64,000 bases of DNA from Dolichospermum flos-aquae CCAP 1403/13F (GTDB taxonomy: Bacteria > Cyanobacteriota > Cyanobacteriia > Cyanobacteriales > Nostocaceae). Shown here piece after piece: positions 52,756 to 61,513 of this stretch (position 1 is the first letter of the stretch; every line of letters begins with the position of its first letter). The notes beneath the pieces are model-generated. The model was not told the DNA's origin. It saw nothing but the letters and a program-made list of their open reading frames with translations, and searched no databases. The position numbers and the translations under genes were made by a program. The stretch lies in contig NZ_CP051206.1 of the NCBI RefSeq assembly GCF_012516395.1, positions 2,710,501-2,774,500 on the forward strand. The letters are read 5' to 3'.

Positions 52756-52928
52756 GGGAATAGGTAGATGGAGATTCGGAACCAAAATTCTAGTTTCTTA
52801 CTGGAATTGACCGCTAAACTGTTCATGTCAAACAGTTTTTTATGATTAGATAGTATTTATCTAAAATCTGAAAACAGGAAGAAATCAGAGCGCGGTCAAA
52901 TCATTGTCATCTGAGATACTCTATACCG

Positions 52929-53792
52929 TCAGCTAGAGATGCGATGCACAGCAGGTAAAACAGTACGTTGGTAAAGATGGAAGCGATCTCCGTAACTGAG
53001 GATATGTAGTCTTAAATTATGTAAAGTCAAGGGTTCGTTAGCATTAACATTGGGTTCATTAGTGTGGGTAAGTTCTGTAGGATCAACAATGGTGACACTG
53101 CCTTTGCCCATAACTTGTAACCAACCATCTCGTTCAAACACAGCACAGGTATCTTCGTCAATACCAATGCCCAGTCTATCAGGGTGAGCGGCGATGGCAC
53201 TAACTAATCTCCCCATGCGATTCCGGTTATGGAAATGTTGGTCAACGACAACTTCAGGAATGAATCCTAAGCCTGTTGCCATATCCACTAGGGAACGATT
53301 GGGGGTTTCACCACTGCCACCACCTGCGATCATGTGATGTCCCATGACGGCTGCTCCAGCACTTGTTCCTGCTAAAGTCAGTTGTCCGGCTCTCACCCGC
53401 TGGCGGATAATTTCCATTGCTGGTGTGTCGGAGAGGACTCCACAAAGACGCAGTTGGTCTCCTCCTGTCAAGAAGACACCACTACAGGCTTCGAGGGATG
53501 CTTTAATCTCCGGATTTTCGCATTGTTCCCGTTCCCGAATGTCTAAAATCTCAACCTTCTCCGCACCCATTTCTTCAAAAATGCGAACGTACCTACCAGC
53601 AATAATGGCAGGCTCACGGGAGGCTGATGGAATTATTGTAATATACGCCTTGTTACCACCAGCACGAACAAAAAAAGTTCTCAGAATTTCTCGTCCATGA
53701 ACTTTATCTTCTGCGCCTCCGATAACTAGTACGGCGGTTTTAGTAGCTTGGGGTGTCCTCATTTCCAGCGATTTAACTTCTAACTGCGGCAT
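52929..53792 (-). CDS. cphB: Cyanophycinase
   Basis: The 287-residue serine peptidase (S51 family) cleaves cyanophycin to beta-Asp-Arg dipeptides. The nucleophile is in LAGTSAGAAVMG (about residue 145), with PSASREPAI, FLTGGDQLRL and VVDQHFHNRNRMGRL also typical. The ATG at 53792 (MPQLEVKSLEM) fits the family; the TTG at 53819 adds nine residues. Cytosolic. With cphA it allows synthesis and use of the nitrogen store that heterocystous strains deposit at the polar plugs. Confidence 0.96.
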   Translation of the reverse strand: MPQLEVKSLEMRTPQATKTAVLVIGGAEDKVHGREILRTFFVRAGGNKAYITIIPSASREPAIIAGRYVRIFEEMGAEKVEILDIREREQCENPEIKASLEACSGVFLTGGDQLRLCGVLSDTPAMEIIRQRVRAGQLTLAGTSAGAAVMGHHMIAGGGSGETPNRSLVDMATGLGFIPEVVVDQHFHNRNRMGRLVSAIAAHPDRLGIGIDEDTCAVFERDGWLQVMGKGSVTIVDPTELTHTNEPNVNANEPLTLHNLRLHILSYGDRFHLYQRTVLPAVHRISS

Positions 53793-53967
53793 TGTGTTTC
53801 TGCTTGAGGGAGTCAACAACTTCAGGTTAATTCAACAAGGGTTGCTACTTGTTAATTTTCGCCTTTTGCTTTAATGAGAGGACACTGCTTGACGCACACG
53901 ATGCCTCAATTTTCTCATGTCCGTCATTCTCATGGCCAGCATCTTGTTTTTTACCTATCTACTTTTC

Positions 53968-54010
53968 CAGCCGGGAATTATAGTGCTAAATTAACTATAA
54001 TTCCCTTCTG
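53968..54010. other. Perfect 12-bp stem-loop of unknown role
   Basis: GGGAATTATAGT and ACTATAATTCCC pair exactly around GCTAAATTA, with CCAG and CTGG extending the stem outside a small bulge. It is not followed by a T-tract on either strand, so it is not an obvious terminator. It could be part of a small RNA or a processing site. Confidence 0.5.
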
Positions 54011-54168
54011 GATTTAGGTTTTAGTCGGCCTTGACACTCTTACTTCTGAGCTTGGCTAGATGCATCCCGGAAGTTGTTAACTTTGGTGGGATTATTAATT
54101 TAAATTTAGTAGTGACAATATTTAAACATAAATCAAGTAACTAGAAAAACTTTTGATCTCACTTGGAA

Positions 54169-54254
54169 ACAGGGAACAGGAAACAGGGAACAGGGAACAG
54201 GGAACAGGGAACAGGGAACAGGGAACAGGGAACAGGGAATAGGGAACAGGGAAC
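54169..54254. repeat. GGGAACA heptamer array
   Basis: About eleven tandem GGGAACA units with a few variants (GGAAACA, GGGAATA), upstream of trmD. A similar run is part of the repeat inserted in nifJ. Confidence 0.88.
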
Positions 54255-54296
54255 AGGAGAGAAACTTCCTTCTTTATTCTTTCTTCTCTTTCTCCT

Positions 54297-54360
54297 GATT
54301 CGGTGACTCCTGACTCGGTGACTCCTGACTCGGTGACTCCTGAACTCCTGACTCCTGACT
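54297..54360. repeat. GACTCCTGACTCGGT tandem repeat
   Basis: Three 15-base units of GACTCCTGACTCGGT, then two shorter GACTCCT units, about 75 bases before the trmD start. Confidence 0.82.
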
Positions 54361-54435
54361 CATGTGCTACGTTATCAGTTATTCTATTGGCTAGGTATCT
54401 ACCCTTAAAATTAGTTCTATCGAGTCCGAATTACT

Positions 54436-55131
54436 GTGCGTTTTGATATAGTTACACTTTTCCCTGACTGTTTCACGTCAATTCTCAATTCTGGTTTGCT
54501 GGCTAAGGCCTTAGCTAAACAGATTGCTCAAGTGCATCTAGTTAATCCCAGAGACTTTACCACGGACAAACACCACAAGGTGGATGATGAAACCTATGGT
54601 GGTGGTGTGGGAATGCTGATGAAGCCAGAACCGATTTTCGCGGCTGTGGAGTCTTTGCCGATTCTACCCCGTCGTGATGTGATTTTGATGAGTCCCCAAG
54701 GACAACCGATGAACCAGCCCTTACTGCGCGAATTAGCCGCGGATTATGACCAATTGATTGTTATTTGTGGTCATTATGAAGGGGTAGATGACAGGGTGCT
54801 AAATTTGGTGACTCGTGAGATCTCTTTGGGCGATTTTATCCTCACTGGGGGAGAAATTCCTTCTATGGCTTTGATTAATGGTGTGACGCGGTTGCTACCG
54901 GGAACTGTGGGTAAGGAGGAATCTCTCAAAAATGAAAGTTTTGAAGCGGGTTTGTTAGATTTTCCCCAGTATACTCGTCCTGCTAATTTTCGTGGTTGGA
55001 AAGTCCCAGATGTGCTACTAAGTGGTAATCATGCAGCAATAGCTCGTTGGCGTTTTCAACAACAAATTCAGCGCACTGCTTCCCGTCGTCCCGATTTGCT
55101 GAAAAAATGGCAAGAAGAGCAGGGAGAGTAG
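54436..55131 (+). CDS. trmD: tRNA (guanine-N1-)-methyltransferase
   Basis: The 231-residue SPOUT enzyme methylates G37 of tRNAs with SAM. It starts at GTG 54436 (MRFDIVTLFPDCF) and shows YGGGVGMLMKPEP, VILMSPQGQPMNQPL, the knot segment LIVICGHYEGVDDRV and GDFILTGGEIPSM, then a C-terminal helical domain with YTRPANFRGWKVPDVLLSGN. The last residues and stop codon (EEQGE, then TAG) come from the start of a GGGGGAGTA array. It is followed by ispF after about 210 bp of repeats. Confidence 0.96.
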   Translation: MRFDIVTLFPDCFTSILNSGLLAKALAKQIAQVHLVNPRDFTTDKHHKVDDETYGGGVGMLMKPEPIFAAVESLPILPRRDVILMSPQGQPMNQPLLRELAADYDQLIVICGHYEGVDDRVLNLVTREISLGDFILTGGEIPSMALINGVTRLLPGTVGKEESLKNESFEAGLLDFPQYTRPANFRGWKVPDVLLSGNHAAIARWRFQQQIQRTASRRPDLLKKWQEEQGE

Positions 55132-55216
55132 GGGGAGTAGGGGGAGTAGGGGGGGTAGGGGGAGTAGGGGGGTAGGGGGAGTAGGGGGAGTAGGGGGAGT
55201 AGGGGGAGTAGGGGGA
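55121..55216. repeat. GGGGGAGTA array overlapping the trmD stop codon
   Basis: About ten units of GGGGGAGTA (some GGGGGG variants) run from the last trmD codons onward; the trmD stop TAG at 55129-55131 is part of the repeat. Confidence 0.85.
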
Positions 55217-55243
55217 GAAAAATATTCTTTTGCAACTGACAAC

Positions 55244-55318
55244 TGTAAGGGCGAAGCATTTGGAAGATAAATTATCGGTAGTTGCGAAAAGTGCTTCTCC
55301 AAATGCTTCGCCCCTACT
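55244..55318 (+). repeat. GGGCGAAGCATTTGGA hairpin element, locus 7 (variant loop)
   Basis: Both arms are intact but the loop differs from all other copies: GATAAATTATCGGTAGTTGC then GAAAAGTGCTTC replaces the usual GGTCATTGCCAAAAATAGTT. It lies between trmD and ispF. Confidence 0.85.
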
Positions 55319-55340
55319 AACAACTAACAACTGACAAACT

Positions 55341-55823
55341 ATGAACATCAGAATTGGTAACGGCTACGATATACACAGATTGGTGAGCGATCGCAATTTA
55401 ATTTTAGGCGGTATTCACATTCCCCATGAACTCGGCTTGTTAGGACACAGTGATGCTGATGTTCTTACCCATGCCATCATGGATGCAATGCTAGGAGCAT
55501 TATCTTTAGGGGATATTGGTCATTATTTTCCCCCTACAGATCCAAAATGGAAAGGGGCTGATAGTCTTGTACTATTAGATCAAGTACATCAATTAATTCG
55601 TGACCAAGGTTGGAAAATTGGCAATATTGATTCTGTAATTGTGGCTGAACGTCCCAAATTAAAACCCCATATTTCTCAAATGCGGGATAAATTAGCCGCA
55701 GTTTTAGAAGTAGAACCAAATCAAATTGGTGTCAAAGCTACAACTAATGAAAAACTTGGATCAACGGGAAGAGAAGAGGGTATTTGTGCTTATGCTGTAG
55801 TTTTGTTGGTGGCTGGTGATTGA
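55341..55823 (+). CDS. ispF: 2-C-methyl-D-erythritol 2,4-cyclodiphosphate synthase
   Basis: This 160-residue trimeric enzyme of the MEP pathway makes MEcPP for isoprenoid synthesis (carotenoids, phytyl and others). Metal ligands are in GYDIHRL (Asp and His) and the [18 protein letters not shown] segment; the C-terminus has [20 protein letters not shown]. Full length. ATG 55341 starts [12 protein letters not shown]. It follows trmD on the same strand across repeat DNA. Confidence 0.97.
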   Translation: MNIRIGNGYDIHRLVSDRNLILGGIHIPHELGLLGHSDADVLTHAIMDAMLGALSLGDIGHYFPPTDPKWKGADSLVLLDQVHQLIRDQGWKIGNIDSVIVAERPKLKPHISQMRDKLAAVLEVEPNQIGVKATTNEKLGSTGREEGICAYAVVLLVAGD

Positions 55824-55849
55824 TTCATAACTAATAGGAGAATAAGAGA

Positions 55850-56395
55850 ATGTTTAGTTTAGATAAACCAGAAAAACTAATTAAAATCAGACTTATTTCT
55901 AGTATTTGGAATAATCAATTTGATTCACCGGAGAAAATAGAAAGTTTATTTCAACTGTCTTCTACAGATATTACCGTCTTAGATCAAAATCAGCAAATTG
56001 CATTATTAGTAGATATTACAGCGTAAGAAATTCTGGAAAATCATGAAAATAATTTATCAAAAGTCAGCAATCTGTATTTACAAAACTCTCAAACAAACCC
56101 GCGATTTGTTATGTTAGCAAATTTAACAGAAATTAATGTTTTTAAATCTACTAATGGTGTATTTTCTAAACCAGAGATATCATTAAATACAGGAAAAATT
56201 CTCAGCCATTATGATTCAGAATTTTGTGAGAAAACAATATTTAATTTCTATTTGAAAACCCTTATAGTATCTTGGTTAAGAGATTTGAGTTATCACTGGA
56301 AATCAGAAATACCATCTGCATCTGAAAAATTTGAAAGAATAGGTTTATTAGCAAAGATAAAAAATGGAGAAACATATTCACAAAACTATGAATAA
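55850..56395 (+). pseudogene. Hypothetical gene interrupted by a stop codon
   Basis: One frame runs from ATG 55850 (after GGAG at 55837-55840 and AAGAG near 55844) to TAA 56395 with a single internal TAA at 56024-56026, codon 59. Before it: MFSLDKPEKLIKIRLISSIW and later QQIALLVDITA. After it: EILENHENNLSKVSNLYLQN, FVMLANLTEINVFKSTNGVF and LKTLIVSWLRDLSYHWKSEI. Without the stop it would encode 181 residues. The layout resembles N-terminal restriction-type or unknown cyanobacterial proteins, but I could not assign a family. The second half has an ATG at 56111 and might still be made. Confidence 0.65.
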
Positions 56396-56450
56396 AAGTA
56401 GATAATTTATATTTAATTACCAGTATCAGGAATATCAAAATATTAAAAAC

Positions 56451-58232
56451 ATGACATTACAAAAAATACTCAATCTGACAAAACGCTTTTTCTTATTAAT
56501 CACAATTATTGCATTTACAGCAATGACAATTACCGCTTGTAACCCAATTCAATTAAAAACCAATGCGGCTCAAGTTCCCCAATTAGTCAGAAGTATTCTA
56601 AATGATCCAAAAACATTTAATGCGGCACTTGGTTCTGAATCACCAAATATTTTTGATCTTACTTATGAAGGATTATTAACGCAAAATCCTATTAGCGGTA
56701 AAATAGAAGGAGCATTAGCTCAATCATGGGAAATATCACCTGATAAAACCAAAATTACCTTTACCATGCGTGAGGGTTTAAAATGGTCAGACGGACAACC
56801 ATTAACAGTTGATGATGTCGTATTTACCTACAATGATATTTATTTAAATGAAAAAATTCCCACAGATACTAGAGATGTTTTGAGAATTGGTAAAGATCGC
56901 AAATTACCAACTGTGAAAAAAATAGATAATAAAAGAGTAGAATTTAGTGTACCTGAACCATTTAGACCTTTTTTGCTAAATACAAGGGCATCTATTTTAC
57001 CTGCTCATATTTTAGAAAAATCAGTGAAAACAAAAGATAAAGATAGTAAACTGGAATTTTTGAGTAAATGGAGTGTTGATACTCCCCCAGAAGAAATTAT
57101 TGTTAATGGACCTTATAAAATTGAAAGATATGATACAAGTCAACGGATAATTTTTCGCCGTAATCCCTATTATTGGCGTAAAGATGCTCAAGGTAAATCA
57201 CAACCTTATATTGAACGGATAATTTGGCAAATTGTGGAATCAACAGATGCTTCTTTACTCCAATTTCGTTCCGGTGATTTAGATTCTATTAGTGTTTCCC
57301 CTGATTATTTTTCGCTGTTAAAAGTTCAGGAAAAACAAGGGAATTTCACAATATATAATGGTGGTCAAAGTTCTAGCACTTTATTTCTTTCTTTCAACTT
57401 AAATAAAGGGAAAAGAAATAATCAACCATTAGTTGATCCTATTAAATCTCAATGGTTTAATAATGTCCAATTTCGCCAAGCGGTAGCTTATGCTATTGAT
57501 AGACAAACCATGTTAAATAATACTTTTCGTGGTTTGGGTACTTTCCAAAATTCTTCTATTTCTGTTCTAAGTCCTTATTTTTTATCACCAGAAAAGGGAC
57601 TAAAAGTTTATAAATATAATCCTGATAAAGCGAAGGAATTACTAATAAAAGCAGGATTCAAATATAATGACAAAAATCTTTTAGTGGATAATCAAGGTAA
57701 CGAAGTCAGATTTAGTTTACTCACCAATGCTGGTAATAAAATTCGGGAATCAATGGGTTCGCAAATTAAACAAGATTTGAGTAAAATTGGCATTCAAGTT
57801 GATTTTACTCCCTTGGCATGGAATACTTTTATAGGTAAGATATCTAATACTTTAGATTGGGAGGCTGGTTTATTAGGTTTAATTGATGGATTAGAACCTA
57901 ATGATGGTGCTAATGTTTGGTCACCTGACGGGGGATTACATATGTTTAATCAAAAACCCCAAGCTGGACAAAAGCCCATAGAAGGGAGAGAAGTTGCACC
58001 TTGGGAAGTGAAAATTAATGAACTTTATATTCAGGGCGCACAGGAATTTGATGAGGTGAAAGTCAAGGAAATTTATTGGGAAAGTCAACAATTAACACAG
58101 GAGTATTTACCTTTTATTTATTTGGTAAATTCCTCTGCTATGTCAGCAATTAGAAATCGTTTTGAAGGTATCCAATTTTCTGTCCTTGGTGGTGCTTTTT
58201 GGAATATTCATGAAATTAAAGTTACGAAATAG
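56451..58232 (+). CDS. ABC transporter peptide-binding lipoprotein, copy 1
   Basis: The 593-residue family 5 solute-binding protein (DppA/OppA-like) has a signal peptide with lipobox TITAC (Cys about residue 30; KRFFLLITIIAFTAMTITAC) and should sit outside the inner membrane, binding oligopeptides or similar. The fold is visible in FDLTYEGLLTQNPISGKIEG, WSDGQPLTVDDVVFTYNDIY, FRQAVAYAIDRQTMLNN and LPFIYLVNSSAMSAIRN. No permease or ATPase gene is nearby, so it is an orphan here. Copy 2 follows after 98 bp. Parts of the two are identical at DNA level. Confidence 0.93.
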   Translation: MTLQKILNLTKRFFLLITIIAFTAMTITACNPIQLKTNAAQVPQLVRSILNDPKTFNAALGSESPNIFDLTYEGLLTQNPISGKIEGALAQSWEISPDKTKITFTMREGLKWSDGQPLTVDDVVFTYNDIYLNEKIPTDTRDVLRIGKDRKLPTVKKIDNKRVEFSVPEPFRPFLLNTRASILPAHILEKSVKTKDKDSKLEFLSKWSVDTPPEEIIVNGPYKIERYDTSQRIIFRRNPYYWRKDAQGKSQPYIERIIWQIVESTDASLLQFRSGDLDSISVSPDYFSLLKVQEKQGNFTIYNGGQSSSTLFLSFNLNKGKRNNQPLVDPIKSQWFNNVQFRQAVAYAIDRQTMLNNTFRGLGTFQNSSISVLSPYFLSPEKGLKVYKYNPDKAKELLIKAGFKYNDKNLLVDNQGNEVRFSLLTNAGNKIRESMGSQIKQDLSKIGIQVDFTPLAWNTFIGKISNTLDWEAGLLGLIDGLEPNDGANVWSPDGGLHMFNQKPQAGQKPIEGREVAPWEVKINELYIQGAQEFDEVKVKEIYWESQQLTQEYLPFIYLVNSSAMSAIRNRFEGIQFSVLGGAFWNIHEIKVTK

Positions 58233-58330
58233 GTAATAGTGAAGAAATTCTTACCAATTACCAATCACCAAAAACTTTCTAGGTTGGCTAGAATCTAAAT
58301 CATTCTCATATTAATATCTGGTAATAACCT

Positions 58331-60112
58331 ATGACATTACAAAAAATACTCCATTCCACAAAACGCTTTTTCTTATTAATCACAATCATTGCATTTACAG
58401 CAATAGGACTTACCGCTTGTAACCCAACTAAATTAAAAACCAATGCGGCTCAAGTACCCCAATTAGTAACAAGCATTCTGAGTGATCCAAAAACATTTAA
58501 TGCTGCGCTGAGTTCCGAATCACCAAATATTTTTGGTTACACTTATGAAGGATTATTAACTCAAAATCCTATTAACGGTAAAATAGAAGGAGCATTAGCT
58601 CAATCATGGGAAATATCACCTGATAAAACCAAAATTACCTTTACCATGCGTGAGGGTTTAAAATGGTCAGACGGACAACCATTAACAGTTGATGATGTCG
58701 TATTTACCTACAATGATATTTATTTAAATGAAAAAATTCCCACAGATACTAGAGATGTTTTGAGAATTGGTAAAGATCGCAAATTACCAACTGTGAAAAA
58801 AATAGATAATAAAAGAGTAGAATTTAGTGTACCTGAACCATTTAGACCTTTTTTACTAAATACTGGAGCATCTATTTTACCTGCTCACATTTTAGAAAAA
58901 TCAGTCAAAACTAAAAATAAAGATGGGAAATTGGAATTTTTAAGTAAATGGGGTGTTGATACTCCTCCCCAAGAACTTATTGTTAATGGACCCTATAAAC
59001 TGGAAAGATACGATACCAGTCAACGGGTAATTTTTCGCCGTAACCCCTATTATTGGCGTAAAGATGCTCAAGGTAAACCACAACCTTATATTGAACGGAT
59101 AATTTGGCAAATTGTGGAATCAACAGATGCTTCTTTACTCCAATTTCGTTCCGGTGATTTAGATTCTATTAGTGTTTCCCCTGATTATTTTTCGCTGTTA
59201 AAAGTTCAGGAAAAACAAGGTAATTTTAAAATATATAATGGTGGTCCGAGTTCTAGCACTTCCTTTATTTCCTTTAACTTAAATAAGGGAAAAAGGAAAA
59301 ATCAACCATTAGTTGATCCTATTAAATCTAAATGGTTTAATAATGTGCAATTTCGCCAAGCTGTAGCTTATGCTATTGATAGACAAACCATGTTGAATAA
59401 CACTTTTCGTGGTTTAGGTACGCCTCAAGATTCTCCTATTTCTGTCCAAAGTCCTTATTTTTTATCACCAGAACAGGGTTTAAAGGTTTATAAATACAAT
59501 CCTGATAAGGCGAAGGAATTACTAATAAAAGCAGGGTTTAAATATAATGAAAAAAATCTCTTAGTAGATGATCAAGGTAATGAGGTTAGATTTGCATTGT
59601 TAACTAATGCTGGTAATAAAATTCGGGAGTCAATGGGTTCGCAAATTAAACAGGATTTAAGTAAAATTGGGATTCAAGTAGATTTTACACCATTGGCTTG
59701 GAATACCTTTATAGATAAACTTTCTAATACTTTAGATTGGGATGCTTGTTTAATAGGTTTAACAGGGGGTTTAGAACCAAATGATGGTGCAAATGTGTGG
59801 TCGCCTCAAGGGGGATTACATATGTTTAATCAAAAACCTCAAGCTGGACAAAAACCGATTGAAGGTTGGGAAGTTGCTGACTGGGAAAAGAAAATTGATG
59901 AACTTTATATTCAAGGCGCACAGGAATTTGATGAGGTTAAATTAAAGGAAATTTATGGGGAAAGTCAACAATTAACGCAGGAGTATTTGCCTTTTATTTA
60001 TTTGGTTAATTCCTATTCTCTCTCAGCAGTGCGAAATCGTTTTGAAGGTATTAAATTTTCTGCGCTTGGTGGTGCTTTTTGGAATATTCATGAAATTAAA
60101 ATTACGAAGTAG
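58331..60112 (+). CDS. ABC transporter peptide-binding lipoprotein, copy 2
   Basis: A tandem paralogue of the same length as copy 1, with lipobox LTAC and identical domain layout. Protein identity appears to be around 90 percent by eye. A 279-bp stretch (56696-56974 in copy 1, 58576-58854 here) has no difference at all, and another of about 140 bp is also unchanged, while flanking parts differ at many silent sites; this suggests gene conversion. The C-terminal part differs more (WDACLIGLTGG versus WEAGLLGLIDG), which may alter binding. Confidence 0.93.
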   Translation: MTLQKILHSTKRFFLLITIIAFTAIGLTACNPTKLKTNAAQVPQLVTSILSDPKTFNAALSSESPNIFGYTYEGLLTQNPINGKIEGALAQSWEISPDKTKITFTMREGLKWSDGQPLTVDDVVFTYNDIYLNEKIPTDTRDVLRIGKDRKLPTVKKIDNKRVEFSVPEPFRPFLLNTGASILPAHILEKSVKTKNKDGKLEFLSKWGVDTPPQELIVNGPYKLERYDTSQRVIFRRNPYYWRKDAQGKPQPYIERIIWQIVESTDASLLQFRSGDLDSISVSPDYFSLLKVQEKQGNFKIYNGGPSSSTSFISFNLNKGKRKNQPLVDPIKSKWFNNVQFRQAVAYAIDRQTMLNNTFRGLGTPQDSPISVQSPYFLSPEQGLKVYKYNPDKAKELLIKAGFKYNEKNLLVDDQGNEVRFALLTNAGNKIRESMGSQIKQDLSKIGIQVDFTPLAWNTFIDKLSNTLDWDACLIGLTGGLEPNDGANVWSPQGGLHMFNQKPQAGQKPIEGWEVADWEKKIDELYIQGAQEFDEVKLKEIYGESQQLTQEYLPFIYLVNSYSLSAVRNRFEGIKFSALGGAFWNIHEIKITK

Positions 60113-60127
60113 TTGATATTTGACTGA

Positions 60128-60170
60128 AATCAGGAAAATCCAAAATCCAAAATCTAAAATCCAAAATCGA
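60128..60170. repeat. CCAAAATCCAAAATCTAAAA tandem repeat before larB
   Basis: Short 7-base units (AAAATCC, AAAATCT) fill the space just before the larB start and make an in-frame TTG at 60120 look like a start. Confidence 0.7.
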
Positions 60171-60956
60171 ATGACACAACCCGAAAATTTGCGATCGCTC
60201 TTAGAATCCGTCGCCAATGGTACAATTAGCCCAGAGATAGCCTTTGACTCCCTCAAAAACTTACAATATGAATCTGTAGGTGAGTTTGCTAAAATAGACA
60301 ACCATCGTCAATTAAGAACAGGTTTCCCGGAAGTAATTTGGGGACCAGGTAAAACACCGGAACAAATTGCTCAAATTATGGAAGTCATGCGCCACCGCAC
60401 TTCCGTAGTTATGGCTACCCGCATTGAGCCAAAAGTATATTCTGCATTGCAAAAAAAAGTTAGAGGTATCCAATATTACGAACAAGCCCGAATTTGTGCC
60501 ATTGTTCCTCCGGTGATTGAAGTCAGATTTCCTGGACAAATCGGGATTCTCTCCGCTGGGACTGCTGATTTAGCCGTCGCCGAAGAAGCCGCTGTCACTG
60601 CGGAACTTTCGGGTTTTTCTGTACAGCGTCTTTGGGATGTGGGTGTAGCCGGAATTCACCGTTTATTAAGTAACCGTCACCTGCTAGAATCATCATCAGT
60701 ATTAATTGTGGTAGCGGGCATGGAAGGGGCTTTACCCAGTGTGGTAGCAGGTTTAGCAGATTGTCCAGTGATTGCTGTTCCTACTAGTATTGGTTATGGT
60801 GCAAGTTTTTCCGGTTTAGCACCTTTATTAACAATGCTCAATTCTTGCGCTGCTGGTATAGGTGTGGTCAATATAGATAATGGCTTTGGTGCAGCGGTTT
60901 TAGCGGGACAAATTTTAAGAACTTCAGAAAAATTACGCTTGACAGCAGAAACATAG
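60171..60956 (+). CDS. larB: Nickel pincer cofactor biosynthesis protein LarB
   Basis: The protein is 261 residues from ATG 60171 (MTQPENLRSLLESVANGTIS). The C-terminal half has the PurE-like AIR carboxylase fold with GILSAGTADLAVAEEAAVTA, VVAGMEGALPSVVAGL and VPTSIGYGASFSGLAPLL. LarB carboxylates nicotinic acid adenine dinucleotide, the first step to the nickel pincer nucleotide of lactate racemase. larC and larE are not in this window. Many cyanobacteria carry larB without a known lactate racemase, so its use is uncertain. I rejected the upstream TTG because its codons are repeat sequence. Confidence 0.9.
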   Translation: MTQPENLRSLLESVANGTISPEIAFDSLKNLQYESVGEFAKIDNHRQLRTGFPEVIWGPGKTPEQIAQIMEVMRHRTSVVMATRIEPKVYSALQKKVRGIQYYEQARICAIVPPVIEVRFPGQIGILSAGTADLAVAEEAAVTAELSGFSVQRLWDVGVAGIHRLLSNRHLLESSSVLIVVAGMEGALPSVVAGLADCPVIAVPTSIGYGASFSGLAPLLTMLNSCAAGIGVVNIDNGFGAAVLAGQILRTSEKLRLTAET

Positions 60957-61056
60957 TCAAGTAGCAGGGTAAAATAGAATATAATTGCCGTATTTTCTAC
61001 TTCATTAGCTACTTTTACTATTTAATAGAATTTGTCAAGATTTTGCTTACAGTATT

Positions 61057-61269
61057 ATGGAAAACCTGAATGATTTACTATTGCCATTTTTAGGCAATTT
61101 ACACCAAAATATCACTTTTCTGGCTGATTACAGTCATATTAAAGACCCAGACCTTTTGGAGCAAATGCGACTTGGTTGGAATCACTTTATCACAACTGGG
61201 CAAGTTTGGGCGCTGTTTATTGGTGTAGTTGTTGGTTATCTGTTCAAAAGTTTAAGTAGTTTCGGCTAA
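61057..61269 (+). CDS. Small conserved membrane-anchored protein
   Basis: The protein is 70 residues with a soluble N-terminal part (MENLNDLLLPFLGNLHQNIT...) and one C-terminal hydrophobic helix (QVWALFIGVVVGYLFKSLSS). I know of no function; short proteins like this occur in cyanobacteria next to larB or argH. It lies 100 bp after larB on the same strand. Confidence 0.75.
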   Translation: MENLNDLLLPFLGNLHQNITFLADYSHIKDPDLLEQMRLGWNHFITTGQVWALFIGVVVGYLFKSLSSFG

Positions 61270-61513
61270 ATAGATTTTAGATTTTGAATTGATTTTCAGG
61301 AAAAATCTCTCAGGGTGTTTTCAAGGTTGCCAGCAAATATAATTTGCTACTACACAGGCAAAGTCGGCTTGCGTATATTAACACAAAAACAAGGGCTTGA
61401 AACCCATGAAGATGTATTTTATGTGTGTAGAGGCGGTTTCTAACAGCAAAATACAACATTGAATTTGCCTATCTTCTAGTATCTATTAGCACATTTTTCC
61501 TCTGTTCAGATTT

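Larger units (their letters stand above)
53793..54435. other. Intergenic region upstream of cphB and trmD
   Basis: This divergent gap holds a strong stem-loop (53968-54010), a long GGGAACA array (54169-54254) and a GACTCCTGACTCGGT array (54297-54360). No protein gene was found. The part near 53800-53970 should contain the cphB promoter. Confidence 0.6.

Noticed and set aside
55018-55348. Proline-rich frames antisense to the trmD end
   Set aside because: They are reverse readings of the GGGGGAGTA array and trmD; the repeats alone keep them open.
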